Shown piece by piece: positions 14,139 to 29,910 of a stretch of DNA of 64,000 nucleotides. A program made the translations under genes and the position numbers. How positions within the stretch are numbered: the first letter of the stretch is position 1; the number at the start of each line of letters is the position of its first letter. The notes beneath the pieces were generated by a model. That model made no database searches, was not told the origin of the DNA, and saw nothing but the letters and a program-made list of their open reading frames with translations. Source of the DNA: Chrysomallon squamiferum (lineage: Eukaryota > Mollusca > Gastropoda > Neomphalida > Peltospiridae); assembly GCA_012295275.1 (NCBI GenBank), contig CM022673.1:26189261-26253260 (forward strand), read 5' to 3'.

Positions 14139-17100
14139 TTAAAAAAGTAAAATACACAATACAAACAATTGTTAAAAAACCCCGGAAAATTTGCACTTCT
14201 AGTCAATATAGAACAAATGATTTGAAATCATTAATTATCTAATTTCTTAAATCATTAACGTATTAAGAAAATTTTAAGAATTAATAGGAATCTTTAGAGA
14301 ATATAATAAAAACAAAAATGTATACTTAAATCTAATGTGAAAAACAAAATAAGTTTTGTTATTTAATTTTATTTATTTTTTTATACAAGTTATATATTTA
14401 CATAACAAAGTCTAAACAACATTTTCAAGATCACTATTAAACATCTGACAAACAAGCTATTTCTCTCTTACAAAGTTCACGCAAAACATCTCTTTATGCA
14501 ATAAAAAAAATGAAACAGTTTCAGCTTTCTAGAAAACGTGGCTGGAACGAAAATAAAAATACATCAATTTTAAAGAAACAATAAAAACAAAGCCATCCAA
14601 CTGTTCCACCAACCTTGAGATAGGCGATCTCCGTTGAACACTTGTAGTCTTTATTTGTCTGTTTGTACAGGTGTACTGTGTTTTCCACAGTTCGTTTGTT
14701 CACATCTTGTGTGTTCTTCATCTCGACTCTGGGAATACTTCGGGATTTTTCGGCTTCGATTCTGTACTTGACAAATGGCCGAGTCTTGAAACTGTCAGAT
14801 GAAAAAAAAAAAAAAATTAAAAATTAAAAAAATTACTGTTTATTTAATAAAACCTCTAATTTAGTTTGCTTGAAGAGTTTTTAGTTTTTCTTCATGCGTG
14901 AGAGGAAACCCACCACTTACTGTGATTTATGGATCTACAGGAAGGTTTTGTTACAAGTACACTCTCCCACAGAACTGAAAGCTCAACACTGTGGCCTCTG
15001 ATAAACTAATTATAGAAAACAACTGGAATAAGAGATGGATTAACAGGTAGTCTAATCCAGGGACTATTCATAACCTGTAATAATGGCTTAATCACGAAAA
15101 CTATTTAAAATGTTACCTTTTTAATTGTCCTTTACAGGTGAACTCCTAGTAAGTCAGAACATATCCATAAAAAGCTAACTGACAATTAACTTTTAAAAAA
15201 ATAACTAAAAAAAAAAAATAACAATAACAATAATAATAATAATAAAAATATGTAAACAAATAAAAAATAAAATTGTCCTGCTCCACACATAAAAAGGGTA
15301 AAAAAAGCAGAATCAATCCAAAAATGCTGGCCAGCACATATTAATGAATTTAGCAATGCAATACAAAATGCTTGAAATTTTTGCCGCAGTGTACAATGAA
15401 AATTAACATTAAAAGAAATATTTGATGGGACTGTCTTGCTTATGTTTCAGTATAATCTCATTTCTTGTGTTTGGATGGTAACTGTTAGCTAAAAAAAAAA
15501 AAGAAAATCGTACCTCTGTTTTGGTTCTGCAGTAAATCGCAGACAAATACTGATGACAATGCACTGTCGGTTCGTGTTGTCAGCTTCGCACTTCCCAGCT
15601 TTGGAAATGTCAATCATTTTCGGGGTGATGGTCAGATTGGAAATGAGGCGAATGATGGGTCGCGTGCGAAGCAGTGAGATCTGATCAGAAGCGTAAGATC
15701 CCACGAGCAGATCTGGGTAGCTGTTCCCATCGAGGTCCAGACCTCCGGAGAGAGAGTAGCCAAAGGTGGACAACCCAGACGTGGGGATGTCTTCGGCATC
15801 AATTCTCTGAAACAATAAAATCATCACGTCATAAAGTGAAAAAGACCTTAAAATAAAACATCAATATGTCCAGGTAAACGGAACTCCATGTTTTAAGAAA
15901 ATACTTGAAACACAATTACAATTAATTAATACTGATGATACCTGAGCATATTTTTGGCTAACACCAGTTTTGGATCCGTGGTATATGTAAACTGCTCCAT
16001 TTCCTTCGTAAGGTGCTCCAACGGCAAAATCTGAAAAGGCAGTGAAAGAAATGAAATTTACTTTTATTTAAAACCGAAATATAGAAAAATTTTCTAACAT
16101 TTTTTTCAAACATATCAATTATTGATGCACAGTTTTATCCTCAAAAGCACTGTATTCAGAAACTAGCTCTGATATTGTTTGGTGTCCTAGTATTGAAATT
16201 TGAAATTTTAACTAATATGTATTATAAATGAAAATTCTTTTAATTCATCAATATTATATAACTATTTTTACCAATATCTTTATAAATAATAACTTCTTTT
16301 TTTTTTAAATTTCTATTTCAAATTAATAAAGAAAATTATTATCCTTTCTTTCAGCATAGATACTTATATTAAACAATGCTTTAAATTAACCATTACTCTT
16401 TTCCAACCTTTCTAACGTTTAGTTTAGCTACTTTTAGACTATCAAAATGAAGCTAAAAATATGAATGTATAATTTGATGATGTAATTCTCGACCTTGGTA
16501 GCCATCTTGGTTGACATCCCCCACACTGGCGAGACTGAATCCAAACCGGGCGTGTTCACAACCGAGAGATTTGCACTCAACATCATTCATAGTGCGACTC
16601 AGAATCTCCACATACTCTGTGTATTTGTTGAACTGTAAGTGCAATAAAATACAGTAAAATACCACGGATCTATGTGTTTGTATAAAAAATAAATGTATAA
16701 TTGAAACTTCACGTACTTCTAGAAAAGTACAAGTATTAAATATATTTGAAAACAGAGACAAAAGTAGATATGAATACAACTATGCATTTTCCAAAATGTT
16801 ATTTAATGTACACATAAAAAAAAATACATATACATATATTACAGTATTCTGTGTCATTGAATATCTTTCAAATATTTGAATTATGACAATTATTCTGCAA
16901 TTTTTATTCTAGATAGATATTATTCTGTGTACTTAATAACCTAAATACAAAATAGTCACTATTTAAAAAATATAAAAAATTCAGAACTTAAGGTTATGTT
17001 AATTAACTACAAAATTAAAATCACGTGAAAACAAAATTAATAATTTTTTACAAGAAGTAATTTAAATTGAAACTGTACAATAAATATAGGGCTACATCTA

Positions 17101-18567
17101 TGTTATGGCAAATATTAATTTTTAGATAAATCAATGTCACTCTACCGAATTTCCTCCTCCCAAATACACATATATGGCACCTCCAACATGTTTTGCATTG
17201 TAAAATGGAGCTCCAACGACAAGATCGTCAAATCTGAAAACAAAACATATTAAAAATAACATATATTAAAAACAATATAGTAGTAATAAATCTGAATTTT
17301 TCGTGGTATTAACCTAACTCTAATGATAATGAAAGACTAAGCATCCCAGCTTCCTATTTTGTGTCTCTGATGCATTCAACTTCACAGTTATGGAATATCT
17401 CTCTGGTGAATGTATGTGTATGAATATATGTATATATGTGTGTATGTATGTATACAAGTATATGGGTATTCATGTGTATGTGTATATGTATGTGTGTAAT
17501 AAACAAATGAATGTTACAAACCCGTCAGCATTTAAATCGATGGTAAGAAGACTGTGTCCAAAAGCTGAGAAATCTCTGTGACCTTTGATAATTTGATTTT
17601 TGGCGTATCGAAGGTTTTGGCCAGGCACTTGAGTGAACAAGACAATTTCTCCTGTTTCACTGGATCTTGGAGCACCAGAAACATAGTAACGCATGCGACT
17701 TTTGTCATAGGTTCCAGCAGTCACGGAATACCCTGAAATAAAAAAAAAAATGAAAAACAAATCTTTAGATAAAGACAAAAACCAACAAATTTTTTTAAAG
17801 GTTTCAGATAAAAACATAATTCAAAAAAAAAAAAAACCAAAACAATAATAATAATAAATAATGTCTGTTACTGGTAATGAATTTAAAACAGAATTAACCA
17901 TATAATCTTGTCTAATTACTGGCTTGGCTGTATTCTATAAAAATAAAACTACTTAGAAATATTTAAATTTGATTTTACATAAAAATATGCAACACTTTGT
18001 GAAAATGAACATTAATTTGCATTTTGTATAATATGATCTAATATTTTTTTAAAATTAGCTGCTGTATTAATTTGAGTAACAAATTTATATACTTAATGAT
18101 ACTGCATAAATAAAGTAACCAGTCCTCTTAAATGTGTGTATGTACATATATGTGTATATGTGTATGTCTATATGTTTGTATTTGTATATGTATATTTATA
18201 TCTATCTCTATCTATCTATCTATCTATCTATATATATATATATATCGATATATATAATGTCTATTTTTCATGTTTTACCAGTCTCTTGATAAATTTTTCT
18301 TTTTAACAGTGTAATTAGAAACCTATATATTAACCATGTTTAAATATGAAAGTTATGGGAAGTGGAATTCAAACCTAGATAGCCATATTTATCAATGGGT
18401 GGGTCCTCAGCTGCAGTGTTTGAGGTGGGAAGCTGCTCCACAGGCACAGGACTTCTGTAAAACTGTTTGTCTGTCCCCAGCACCCCACTGATGTTAGACT
18501 TGAAAATAACACCTGAAAGTCAAAAATATTTATTTTATTAAAACAAAATTAATAATAATAATAAAAA

Positions 18568-18607
<40 letters not shown>

Positions 18608-19387
18608 AAAAAGTAAAAATAAAAATAAATAAATAAATAAATAACGTATGTATGTATGTATGTATGTATGTATGCAGTGGTTAAAATAATAATAATAATA
18701 ATAATAAATTAAAAGAATAAAAATAAAAATAAAAATAAAAATAATTAAATAAATAAGGTATGTATGTATGTATGTATACAGATATAAATAAAACAAGTGA
18801 AATAAAAATATTATTAATCAATCTACAGAATGAGAATGAGAAATCAAAGGCTGTGAAAAAAAATTGTCACATTATAATCAAGAATAGTTTTAATGTTCCA
18901 ATTCTAAGCTGTAAAATACTTTGAACAGAATTTAAATTTTTATTACAGTGAAGAGAACATATTTAAAATTTTCAGTAAAAATTCAGAGCAATCCTGAATG
19001 AATTACTATGTGGAATAGCTGAATGTTTAAAATAAAAATAATGAGATCTGAATACATGCCAGAATAAAAAGGGATTCACATGAAACATTCAGAATAAACT
19101 TACCTCTCCAATCAAAGGATCCAGGTGCTCCAATAATAAAGCCATCATCCTGAATAATAAATTAATTTTATTTATTCTCACCTGTATCAGAAACAACTAT
19201 AAATATGTTACTAAAAATTAAAGGTAATATTTATTGAAAATGTATTAGAATATGTTTCAGAACACCTAAATATTTTGTTAACAAATATTCAAGACTATAA
19301 TTTTGTTATCTGTTATACCACTTTCTTAATAACATATGGATTATTTTTTTTATTATTATTATTATTTTTTTTTTTAACCACATAATT

Positions 19388-19418
<31 letters not shown>

Positions 19419-20342
19419 TAAATATTAAGTATATTTAAATAATAAAGTTTAACCTGGTTATGGATTTGACACTTGACTGACTACTGATTAATAACATTTA
19501 TAGAATTTATGGATTATTTTTATACTGAAATTAAAAACAATAAAAACTTGCGTCTGATAGCATGGAGCTGACTCCTGCCTGGCAGAGTCCGAACTGTCTG
19601 TGCAGCTGTTCGGTGGGTCGTCCAATGCACGGCCTCCACTGCTCCTGATAATCCAGAGTCTGTAACAGCGTGTAACACATTCCCAGACCATTGTTCTTCC
19701 ACACGTAACGATGTGCACACACCTTGAAAACACACATTTTCAATTATTATTAATTTTGTGTAGGTACACTTGCATATGTGTGTGTGTGTGTGTGTGGTTG
19801 CATACGTATTATGACGTGAAGGGGTGGTTGGATATGTAATGGGTATCTGTGCACTTTCTTTATTTTTCTAATGATAAAGTCAGAAATATGTTTAAATATA
19901 TATTGTGACAAAAAAAAACCCAGCCCATATTACAGCTATAGTTTATATAAATATAAATATAAATATGAGATTTGTTACAATGTCGTGAATGTTATCTGCT
20001 CAGAATTTAAATTAAAAATAGAATAAAGTCATTTTAAAATCTTTAGCTAGAAATATTATAGACTGATCTTAATTTACTTAAGGATAATATATTTCTGTCT
20101 TGTAAAAACATACAGCTATATAATCACAGTAACACAAAAATAGTGAAGAAGACACCTACCACTACATTTCTGCCTTTTCCTTGACTCTGCACAACAACAC
20201 CCAGCCACTGGTCAGTCAAGTTTTCATTGGACTTTGGTCCAATATCTGTGATATATATATCAGTGTAATATTAGAAATACCTGCAGAATGTGACTGGAAG
20301 TTTTTGAGAGAGAAGAGAAAGAGGGTGGGAGAAAGAAAGAAA

Positions 20343-20396
<54 letters not shown>

Positions 20397-21312
20397 TAAT
20401 GAGCGAAAGAAAAAGGAAAGAATAAAGAAGAGAACAGGGATGCAAATATGACAACACAAAATAAACTCTTAAACATATACGCAAAACATTTTTCTTTAAA
20501 TAAAATAATAATATTTATTCTTCACAATTTTTATTAAATCTTATTAAATGGTTTACTTCCCAAATGAATACAACAATTTTTAATTTTACAGGATAAATCA
20601 AATCTTTTATTTTTATTTTGTTTTACCCTTTTATTTTAGTGATAATAACAATGCCACGAGCCTTACTATACGCCTCACTATCCAAATGAAAACATTTTTA
20701 AAATTTTAAATTTACAATTTACAAAGTAAATCAAAGATTTTATTTATCGTCCTTCTCTATCTAGCAGGTATCAGTTTTGTGAATCTTACTAAATGGTTCA
20801 TTGTCCAGTTGAACGCAGTCATTTTCATATGTTGTGTCTGCTGGACATTTGAACACTCCTCCAGACAGTGGCACTCTGTCTGGACCTGGACCATCTATCT
20901 TGGGTGCTCCAGTTAATAACCTGAAATTTTTAAAATTTTAAATTTTAACACAAGTACAGTCACAATCTGTATGACGTGTGAATGATCAACTTTATGAAGT
21001 GATACTGCAGCTAAAGTTTGGTTCATACTTCTCTGGTGCAGGATGTTTTTTGTACTTATTACACGATTAGCAAGTAAGAGAAAAAAATAAAGGAAAACAA
21101 AAATTCAGACTAAGTTCAGTGTGTCTGTAAAGAAAACTTTGGTCCACTTCCCAGAAAATTTACATATAATAATATAGATTCTACTGTATCAGTCATCTGT
21201 TTATATCTTTAGTTTTAAAGTTTATCTACTTTCACAAATCAGTAATGTTAAATTACCATGCACAATTTGCTGATTTAATTAAATTCAACAACAACAACAA
21301 AATAATAATACA

Positions 21313-21355
<43 letters not shown>

Positions 21356-24300
21356 ATATTGAAATAAATAAACACTTTGTATTGATAGCAAACAAATTAT
21401 CAAGACAGAAGAATATATATATTTTACAATCACTATAAATATTTATCAATTTTCTTGACAAGCAGCATTTAACATTATCTATAAATATATAGAAGACTGA
21501 ATTGTATGCACATTTTTTAATTGGTTATTATCTTATGAAAACATTTTAAAGATTATGTTAAAAGTACACACAAATTATATAAACACTTTTGCAACCGTAG
21601 AAAAAAAAACGAAAAAAACCCCTATTCTTCCAGTATTTTCACATTTTATTAAATTTTACCCTGTAGATGTAACGAACAAATACACACTGTTTAATGATAA
21701 CAGAAAGTAAGAAATGTGAAATCCTGTGGGTTTCAATGTGTGAGTTTCTCTGTGAAATGATGCCAGTACGAGATTCCAATCTCTGATTCTGTCTAAATGT
21801 GCTATATACATGTTTGTTTATTCTTTACGTTTCTGCTTATCTAAGCTTTTCACTATTAAACTAATATTAAAGAAATATAAAACAAAATTGTATGTATGTA
21901 GCAGTAAAATGAATAAATAAATAAATATGAATAATGATAACAATAATGATGATGATGATGATAACCAAAAATATTTAAAAAAAAAAAAAAAAAAAAGAAT
22001 ATTGAAAAATGACCTTGGTATTAATAAAAATGTCCAGTTTAGTTTATTTTGAACATTTAAATCTACATTTGATGAACAGAATTAAATCTTGGATACTACT
22101 GTGGCATGTAATCCACGTGCTTATTTTAATTATTATTGTGTTTTTATTCTTCGTTTTTTTATTATTATTTTTCTTTTATTATATATTTATAATTTACAGG
22201 AACACGGGCTAAAAAGAATACTTATTAATTTTTCATGGCATGAATGAAACAAATTTTCCTTTTATTTATAGGAAGAAGGGCTAAAAAAGTATAAAAATTT
22301 GAATAATTTTATCAATGAATTGAATGAACATCTACTAAAAATGTAAGAAAAGGATCTTCAGCATTCTTTCTCATCTGTAGCCAACAGAAATAATCAGGGT
22401 GTGATTGGAAGGTTCTTTGGTTCACTCCTCTCATCTTTTTCAAAATACAAATGTTCAAATCCAACCAGGTTCTTTGAGCTGCTTCAGTACTGGAAATTTA
22501 GACAATTTAATTGGGAGTAAGCTGGGTATTTGTTGTAATGAATAAAAAAAAAAATAGTGTATCTGTCAGAAATAAAGTCTGCCTGGATGTGATTTTCTTA
22601 TATATATATATATATATATATATAATGTATCATGTATAAATCTTTAAGGATTTTAAGACCTTCCTCTTATATTAAAGAAATTTCCTTGATTTTTTTTTTT
22701 TCCCTGTAGATTGCCCTTTAAACTTAGATCACGTGCCGATGTAGCATCAAATCCTCTTCCAATTAGAACAGATTGTTAAATAATTCAGAAATGTCAAGCT
22801 TCATGTGATAACTGAAAGATTCATCCAGATTTATCTTGCGTTACCAGTATCAGTATCAGTAAATAATAGCAAGCATCACTGATCTCCAGCTGACCTTGAC
22901 CAGACAGTCACACCCTTCACATTGTGCGTCCACACTTGAGTACCTGTTTTTTGTAATACACTACTTGTATTCAGGTGAACGTTATTTACATTCAGTCACT
23001 GAAGTGGTTGTAAGTAGATTTATGTTAATGCCAGTGTAACAAATACAGACAGAAACATACACACATAGGAAGAAAGAAAGAAAAAGATATAGTCAGAATT
23101 AAAAAAAAAGAAAAAGAAAAAAAGGCTGAGTTTGAAAGAGAAGTAGACAAAAAGTGAAAGAGTTGGGAAAGAAAAAGAAAACCATACACATTCAAAGGAT
23201 ACTGGCTGAAATATTACTGAATATTTAAGTATGTAAATAGGTTATAAATAAATCTTGAATGTCGTCAGGATAAATGGAATATGCCAGGGCACTCAAGAAA
23301 AGACAGAAATAAAAAAAAAATCGTAAAATTAAATTAAAATATAATTAAGAAAGATGTAAATGCTTGAAAGATCAGATTTTCATAAAACATGAGGCAGCTG
23401 TTAATTTCTTCTCTAACATGAGTTTTTTAACTAAAGCAAAAAAAAAAAATAATAATAAACTAAGCAAAACAAAACTAAATTAATAAATAAAAAAAAAAAA
23501 AAAAAAAATAATTTTTTTTAAAATAAAATAATAATAAATTAATGGAATAGATTTGTTTTAATGATTATATGCTAAGGATAAAACTACTAATTATAGCTAC
23601 ACTTTTTATTTTTTTTTTTTTATTTATCTCGGTGATGAATATTTTGTTTTAGAAATGGAGAAAAAGTAAACAACATTAGCTGCAAGGTTTACTCATTAAT
23701 TTTAACAGTGCAGTCATCATGTAGTCAAGTGCAGACACATAAACAAAGAATTAGGTGCACAGCCAGGTTTCAGAAATGAGTAGTGTCACTCCAGTGAATA
23801 TTATTTTCAAGATAAAATTCTGTGCCTGTGTGTGTATATATATATGTATGTATGTATGCATGTATGTATGTTTGTATATGTATATACCAGGTAGATAAGC
23901 ATCTGTGTATACAGCTATCATATGTGTATGTATATATGTATGTATGCATGTATGTATGTTTGTATATGTATATACCAGGTAGGTAAGCAGGTATGCATCT
24001 GTGTAGAGACACACACACACACAAGTATAAAAGCATATGTGTATGTATATATGTATCATTGTATGCATATGCATGTTTACAAACACACATACACAAACAC
24101 ATACAAAAAAACCATCATAAATAAACACAAAACATCATAAAATTGGGAAAATTAATGCTAAGGGTTGACATTTGAGAATCTACATACTGAATGCTTGCAT
24201 GTTCACAAAAGTTAAAGGTTTCTGTTTTGAGTTCATTCTCACCTTACTAAACGTTTGATTCACATGAAGATATGTGATTTGAAAACAAAGACAACATTCT

Positions 24301-24851
24301 GTTCAGCTGCAAGAGAACAAATACAATACAACTTTATTCTCCCTGCTCTATCTACTACAGCCCTGAATAATGAAGCTGTGTTTGTACCTGCAAACAGATC
24401 ATGCGATAATCTGGAAATCAGATATGTTCTTCAGACCTGTTACTCAAAAACAAATTAACTGCTGCATCCATAATACTGAATTTTAGATTTTGCCTACACT
24501 GAAATAGGTTTTATTTTAAAATACAGTTAATAAAGCCATAATAATAATAATAATAATAATCTACGTGAGATATTTTTTAAACTGAATTATGCTGTATGTG
24601 TGCACAACAAATATTATGAATGACAAATCCTAGATAAAATACAATACTGGGGAGTTTTATTATTATTGCTTCATTTTGTTTTTGTTTGTTCTTTGTAAAT
24701 ACTCATACACATATATATACATACATATGCAGTGACTGTAGGTAGGGGTGCAGATGGAATAAGCTGGAACTATTAAACTTATTAGAGTCATAGAACTGAA
24801 ATATATATCCATCGCAACTGAACTGCGCCCAAATAAGAAAAATCGATTTCC

Positions 24852-24896
<45 letters not shown>

Positions 24897-26180
24897 GTCA
24901 ATACCCTAAATATTTGTTTGTTTAGAACAAGATAAAATTATGATCTCATCTATTTTGATGACTCTCTGTACAGATAAACATATAAACACACATACAAAAA
25001 TAAAATAAATAAACAAATTAACCAAACGTGGGTGTATACATTTATTTTTGTTGACTAGCTTCCATCTGTTTTAATTCTTCCTTTGCAATATAATGAAATA
25101 CTTAGCTTTCTAGATCTGTTAAAAACATGTGATTTAGTATGGTTTACATACAAACGGAAGTTTATAATTACTTTACATATTTATTTTAATCTAAAACCAG
25201 TGCTTAATCTTTTTTCTTTCAGTATTCATTTATAACCAAAATAATAATAACAAATAATGTTTAAATAATTTCAGAAAATCTTTTAACCAGCTCAGTAATT
25301 TAGTAATTTAGAGGAAAAAAAGATTTCTGACAAAAACACAGTTTTCATTAATTAGTACATTATGTAAGTCTAGACATAACATTTCTTTGATACAGTTTTG
25401 TAGTATAAAAAGTGAGCAAACATTCTCTGAAAGACAATTATTAATACTTATCACATAAATAAACTTGGGGGAAAAAAAAATAATACTTGTTGCCATAAGC
25501 AATTAATGTTGAGTGTCATATTCCTATCAAGGGTTAGCTGAAAAGAGTAAAACTTTATCTGAGAAAAAAAATTGGAAGTTTTACTAATTTGATGTTTTAC
25601 TAACTTAGCATTAATTATAGAAAACATAAGCAAGGGAAAAAAAAAGAAAAGAGCAACATTCAAGAATTTCATTAAAACATTCTATATTTTATTTTAGGCT
25701 AATATCTCGTTTCTGTATGAATGTCCCCCCAACTACTCTTTCTTTTCTCTTTCTCTCTGTGTAAATTTTAATTTTAAATAAAAAATATCAATAAAATATC
25801 CCCGTTTTTTTCCTTTTTCTTTAAAGAAAAAAATAAAATAAAAATAAGAACAGTAAGAAAACAAGGCAATTTAAAGCTTGTTACAGAAGTCATAAATATT
25901 TTGTTATTCCACAGCCAATGCGACAGAAAGGAAATAAATTATCATAAACGCAGCCTTACTCTTATTAAATACATATGTACAAACAGACATATGTCAGAAA
26001 TAATTGTGAAAAGGAAGAGACCTTTCACCTGTTAACACAAGTTCTTTGTTCTGTTTACAGATTGTGTCATCTGTGCCTACAACATTATTTGTTTTTGAGG
26101 TTAAAATAGGGTATTTGTAATTTGGATATATAATCTGTAAACATAACTGAAGGACCCTGTCAAACAACACAAACATATAT

Positions 26181-26219
<39 letters not shown>

Positions 26220-26591
26220 AAATATTCATTTTTATTTTTGAAAAGTCGGTTTATATTTCAGAAATTTAAAAAAATGGAACACATTTAAATAACATCCGAG
26301 TAATATAGGACATAAACTAAATTATAAGTATTAATTTAGTAAGTTTTATTATGTAGTTATTATGATTGCTCTAACAACTTAGTGTACATGTGTGTTCTGA
26401 CAATTAAACAGCATAACAACCATCAACACCACTAAAAACCCTTTAGTCACTGATTAAAACTTTATTTACTTTGTTAACACATTTTAGAAATTAGAATATT
26501 ATGTATGTGTTTGCATTTGAGTAGGTATGCAGGTATATATATATAAGTATGTATATATAGCCTATATAAGTATGTATATATAGTCTATATA

Positions 26592-26650
<59 letters not shown>

Positions 26651-28527
26651 CACAGATAGTCATAAGATCAAAGTTAGTCAATCCTACAACTACACAGACA
26701 CTTAATATTACTCATCTGAAGCAATCCCCCTTTTCACATTCCACTGTTCTCTTTGCCGCACCAACCCAATCTCCTCTCTGAAGTAACAGGTTTTTTTCCT
26801 TAAAGCTTGACATTTAACACACGTTTTAACATCATGTAACACTCACAGGCATTTAAACGCTGTGTCAAATTATAACGTGCACTTTTTTTTTGTGTTGTGT
26901 TTTCAATATTTAGACATTAAATTGAGCAGCTGACTGTTTGTTTGGAAACAAAGTCTGCCAGGAGAAGACAGATGATCCAGGTATTTCTGGAATGTGTTCA
27001 CATCTGTGTGAGACCTGACTGCTTGGACTAGAATGTAGCGAGTGGCATATAAAATAAGACTCCAAACTAGATTGTCTTCATGGGTTTGTCATTTGTGAGA
27101 CGATAATTAAGTATGGTGGCTTTTTAAAAAAAATAAAACAAGCCCAATAAAACAATAGAGTATCTAAAATAAAACAGAAGGTTTTTTGTTTGTTTAGTTT
27201 TTACTGATGTTACGGTGTCAAGAGAAAAAATTAATTAAGGATGGAGATGTAAAGTGGATATTTATTTATTTATTTATTTATTTATTTATTATAAAATAAT
27301 AAAATATTTCATATTTTTGGTGTTAATTTTTAAATTTATGTTTGTTTGAATAACTATTATAGTATAAAAATAGATACTAACAACTCTTATTAAGGTGGTT
27401 ACTTTAATTTCTGTTTCTTACTGTAATTAAATAGATACTAATAGATACTAATAATGAATGCAGATGTGAAAATATAAGTCAAGTGACTAACAGTGGCTTC
27501 CCATTCATTCTATTAGATCAGTTAAGAACTATAATAGGACAATAAACAGGAATTTGACCCTTGACCCCGAACAGCTTAGCTTTCAATATTATTGTTAGCA
27601 ATATGAACACATAGCTGCTACTAAATTATTCTGCCATGAACACTACTAGGTGTGACTGGGAGTAAGTAAAGCAGTCTATCTCATCTGTTGCACACACCCT
27701 TGAAACAATTTTGAATATCTGCGGGTGGGGGTGGGGGTTGATGGGGAACACCTGCATAAAAGTGAATTTAAAAAAAATTAATTCAAAAATAGAAGGTTAT
27801 TCTTCTAAATAATGACCTTTCAAGGAACTATTAGTGATCTTATGTTGAACCATAGTGTTCCATCAAACCCTCTGAAATAAAACATTATTTGACTTTTGTG
27901 GATACATCACAAATGTACCATGAAACAATAATGTATTTCAAAAGAAGATGTTATCACTTAAAAACAAAATAAAAGTAAATAAATAAATAAATAATAGTAA
28001 TAATATATATCTGATAATTCTAGGTTAAATGATGTGAGCATCATTTGTGTGTGTATGTGTGTGTGTGTGTGTGTGTGTGCGCGCGCATATACCCACTCAT
28101 ACACATGATTCTTGCATCACTTAATCTAAAAATTCAACTGTTGCTAGAAACATCCCCCCCATGAGATGAGCAATGTCTAAGTCACTGAGATGACTAGGTA
28201 GAATATGTAACACAATTCATCACTTATCCATGAAACAAATTAAACAAATTGAACGAGTAAACAGTTTACTGGAATAAACAATAAAAGCTATTAAATATAA
28301 CTTATCACCATCCACATGAGATCATTGTAAGGCAGCAGGATACACAGTGGGTTGTTTAAGAAATTATTTCTGTTTCCATTTCCTGAACATCCAACAAAGA
28401 GCTGAAAAAAGCATTATTATAGATTTCCCTTTTTTTTTTTTTATGACACAGAACAATAGATATAATTTTAAGTTCTGTCGAAATTTTGCAGTTTTACATT
28501 TTTCTTATGGAGTCAGTAGAACTTACA

Positions 28528-28559
<32 letters not shown>

Positions 28560-29818
28560 CTTCTTTTTTTTTTTTTTTTAAAGAAATTGTATTTATATTA
28601 ATCTATAAAAAAAATTATTTGTGTTTGGATGTAAGAAGAAACTAATGACAAAGAAGGCTTAAAAGGCAGAGAAAGTGACACAAAAATTATATCATTCTTT
28701 GTCTTGAAAAAAAAAATTGGAAATCTATAACAATGCTTTTCTCAGCTCTATGTTGGATGTTCAAGAACTAGAAACTGAAGGAATTTCTTAAACCTTATCC
28801 CCAATGGAAAAATAATAAAAACCATTGTGTATCCTTCTACCTTACAATGATCTCATATGGATGGTGATAAATTATATTTAATAGCTCTTATTGTTTATTC
28901 CAGTAAACTGTTTACTCATTATTTTTTTTTTTTTTTATTGTTCTAAGCCCTTAGTCATATGCGTCAAAGGCCCAAATAGCCTTCCTATGTGTTTATATAT
29001 AACTGCTACTTTCCACAGATCAACAGAATATTTAACGTTAGTTAAGTTTAAATTTATATAATATAAAAAGATTAATAAGTAACTTTGAAAAAGAAATACA
29101 TTTTATGATAAACTACATGACACTATCATGAGACTATGTAGGCCTACATATAAAATGAGGAAGCAACTGTGAAAACAGTCTGATAATAACTGCTTGAATG
29201 TAATCGTAATGGAACAAACAGAACCCAGCTAGTCATTAAACATAACCATACAATAATTACTAATTATATTATTTAAACTGTGGCTTAGGATGTTATTAAC
29301 ATCTATTATATATATGTTTAAGGGGTGACATAACCTAGCAATTTACTTTAATATTTTTATGTTGATAAAGATCCTGCCAATGTCTCTTAATAAAGTGAAA
29401 ATACAACTTGAACCATTAATAAAATGTTCTCAAGAGACGTCCCACCAGTACCTCTGTCAGTTCATCAGTATAAAAATACATTAACCCATGCCATTAGAAC
29501 TGAGGTTTTAAAAAAAAAAAAAAGATTACTGAATACTATTAGGTTTAATATAGACTCTATAATTGTCTGTCTGTTCAATTATACTATTTATAGCTAAACA
29601 AAAGGCAATGAATTTTTCTTCAGTCTTCATTGTCACAGCAAATTAGAATATTTACTTGTATAATATTTATGAGGATAAACAGATGTGGGTGTGTACAGTG
29701 GGTCCTTATTTTCTTTCTTTTTTAAATAACTGAACTTATTTGATCTTTACTGAAATCCTGAATCATCCTCTAATGTCACCGTATGCATGAATGTGGTTTA
29801 TATAAATATTAGTCCACT

Positions 29819-29910
<92 letters not shown>

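Noticed and set aside
18375-18512. Possible inserted I (von Willebrand A) domain between propeller blades 2 and 3
   Set aside because: Exons 5, 6 and 7 join in phase without room for one, and no MIDAS-type DxSxS motif is seen.
23751-24140. Open frames rich in Tyr, Ile, His, Thr on both strands
   Set aside because: Translation of (TATG)n/(CA)n microsatellites.
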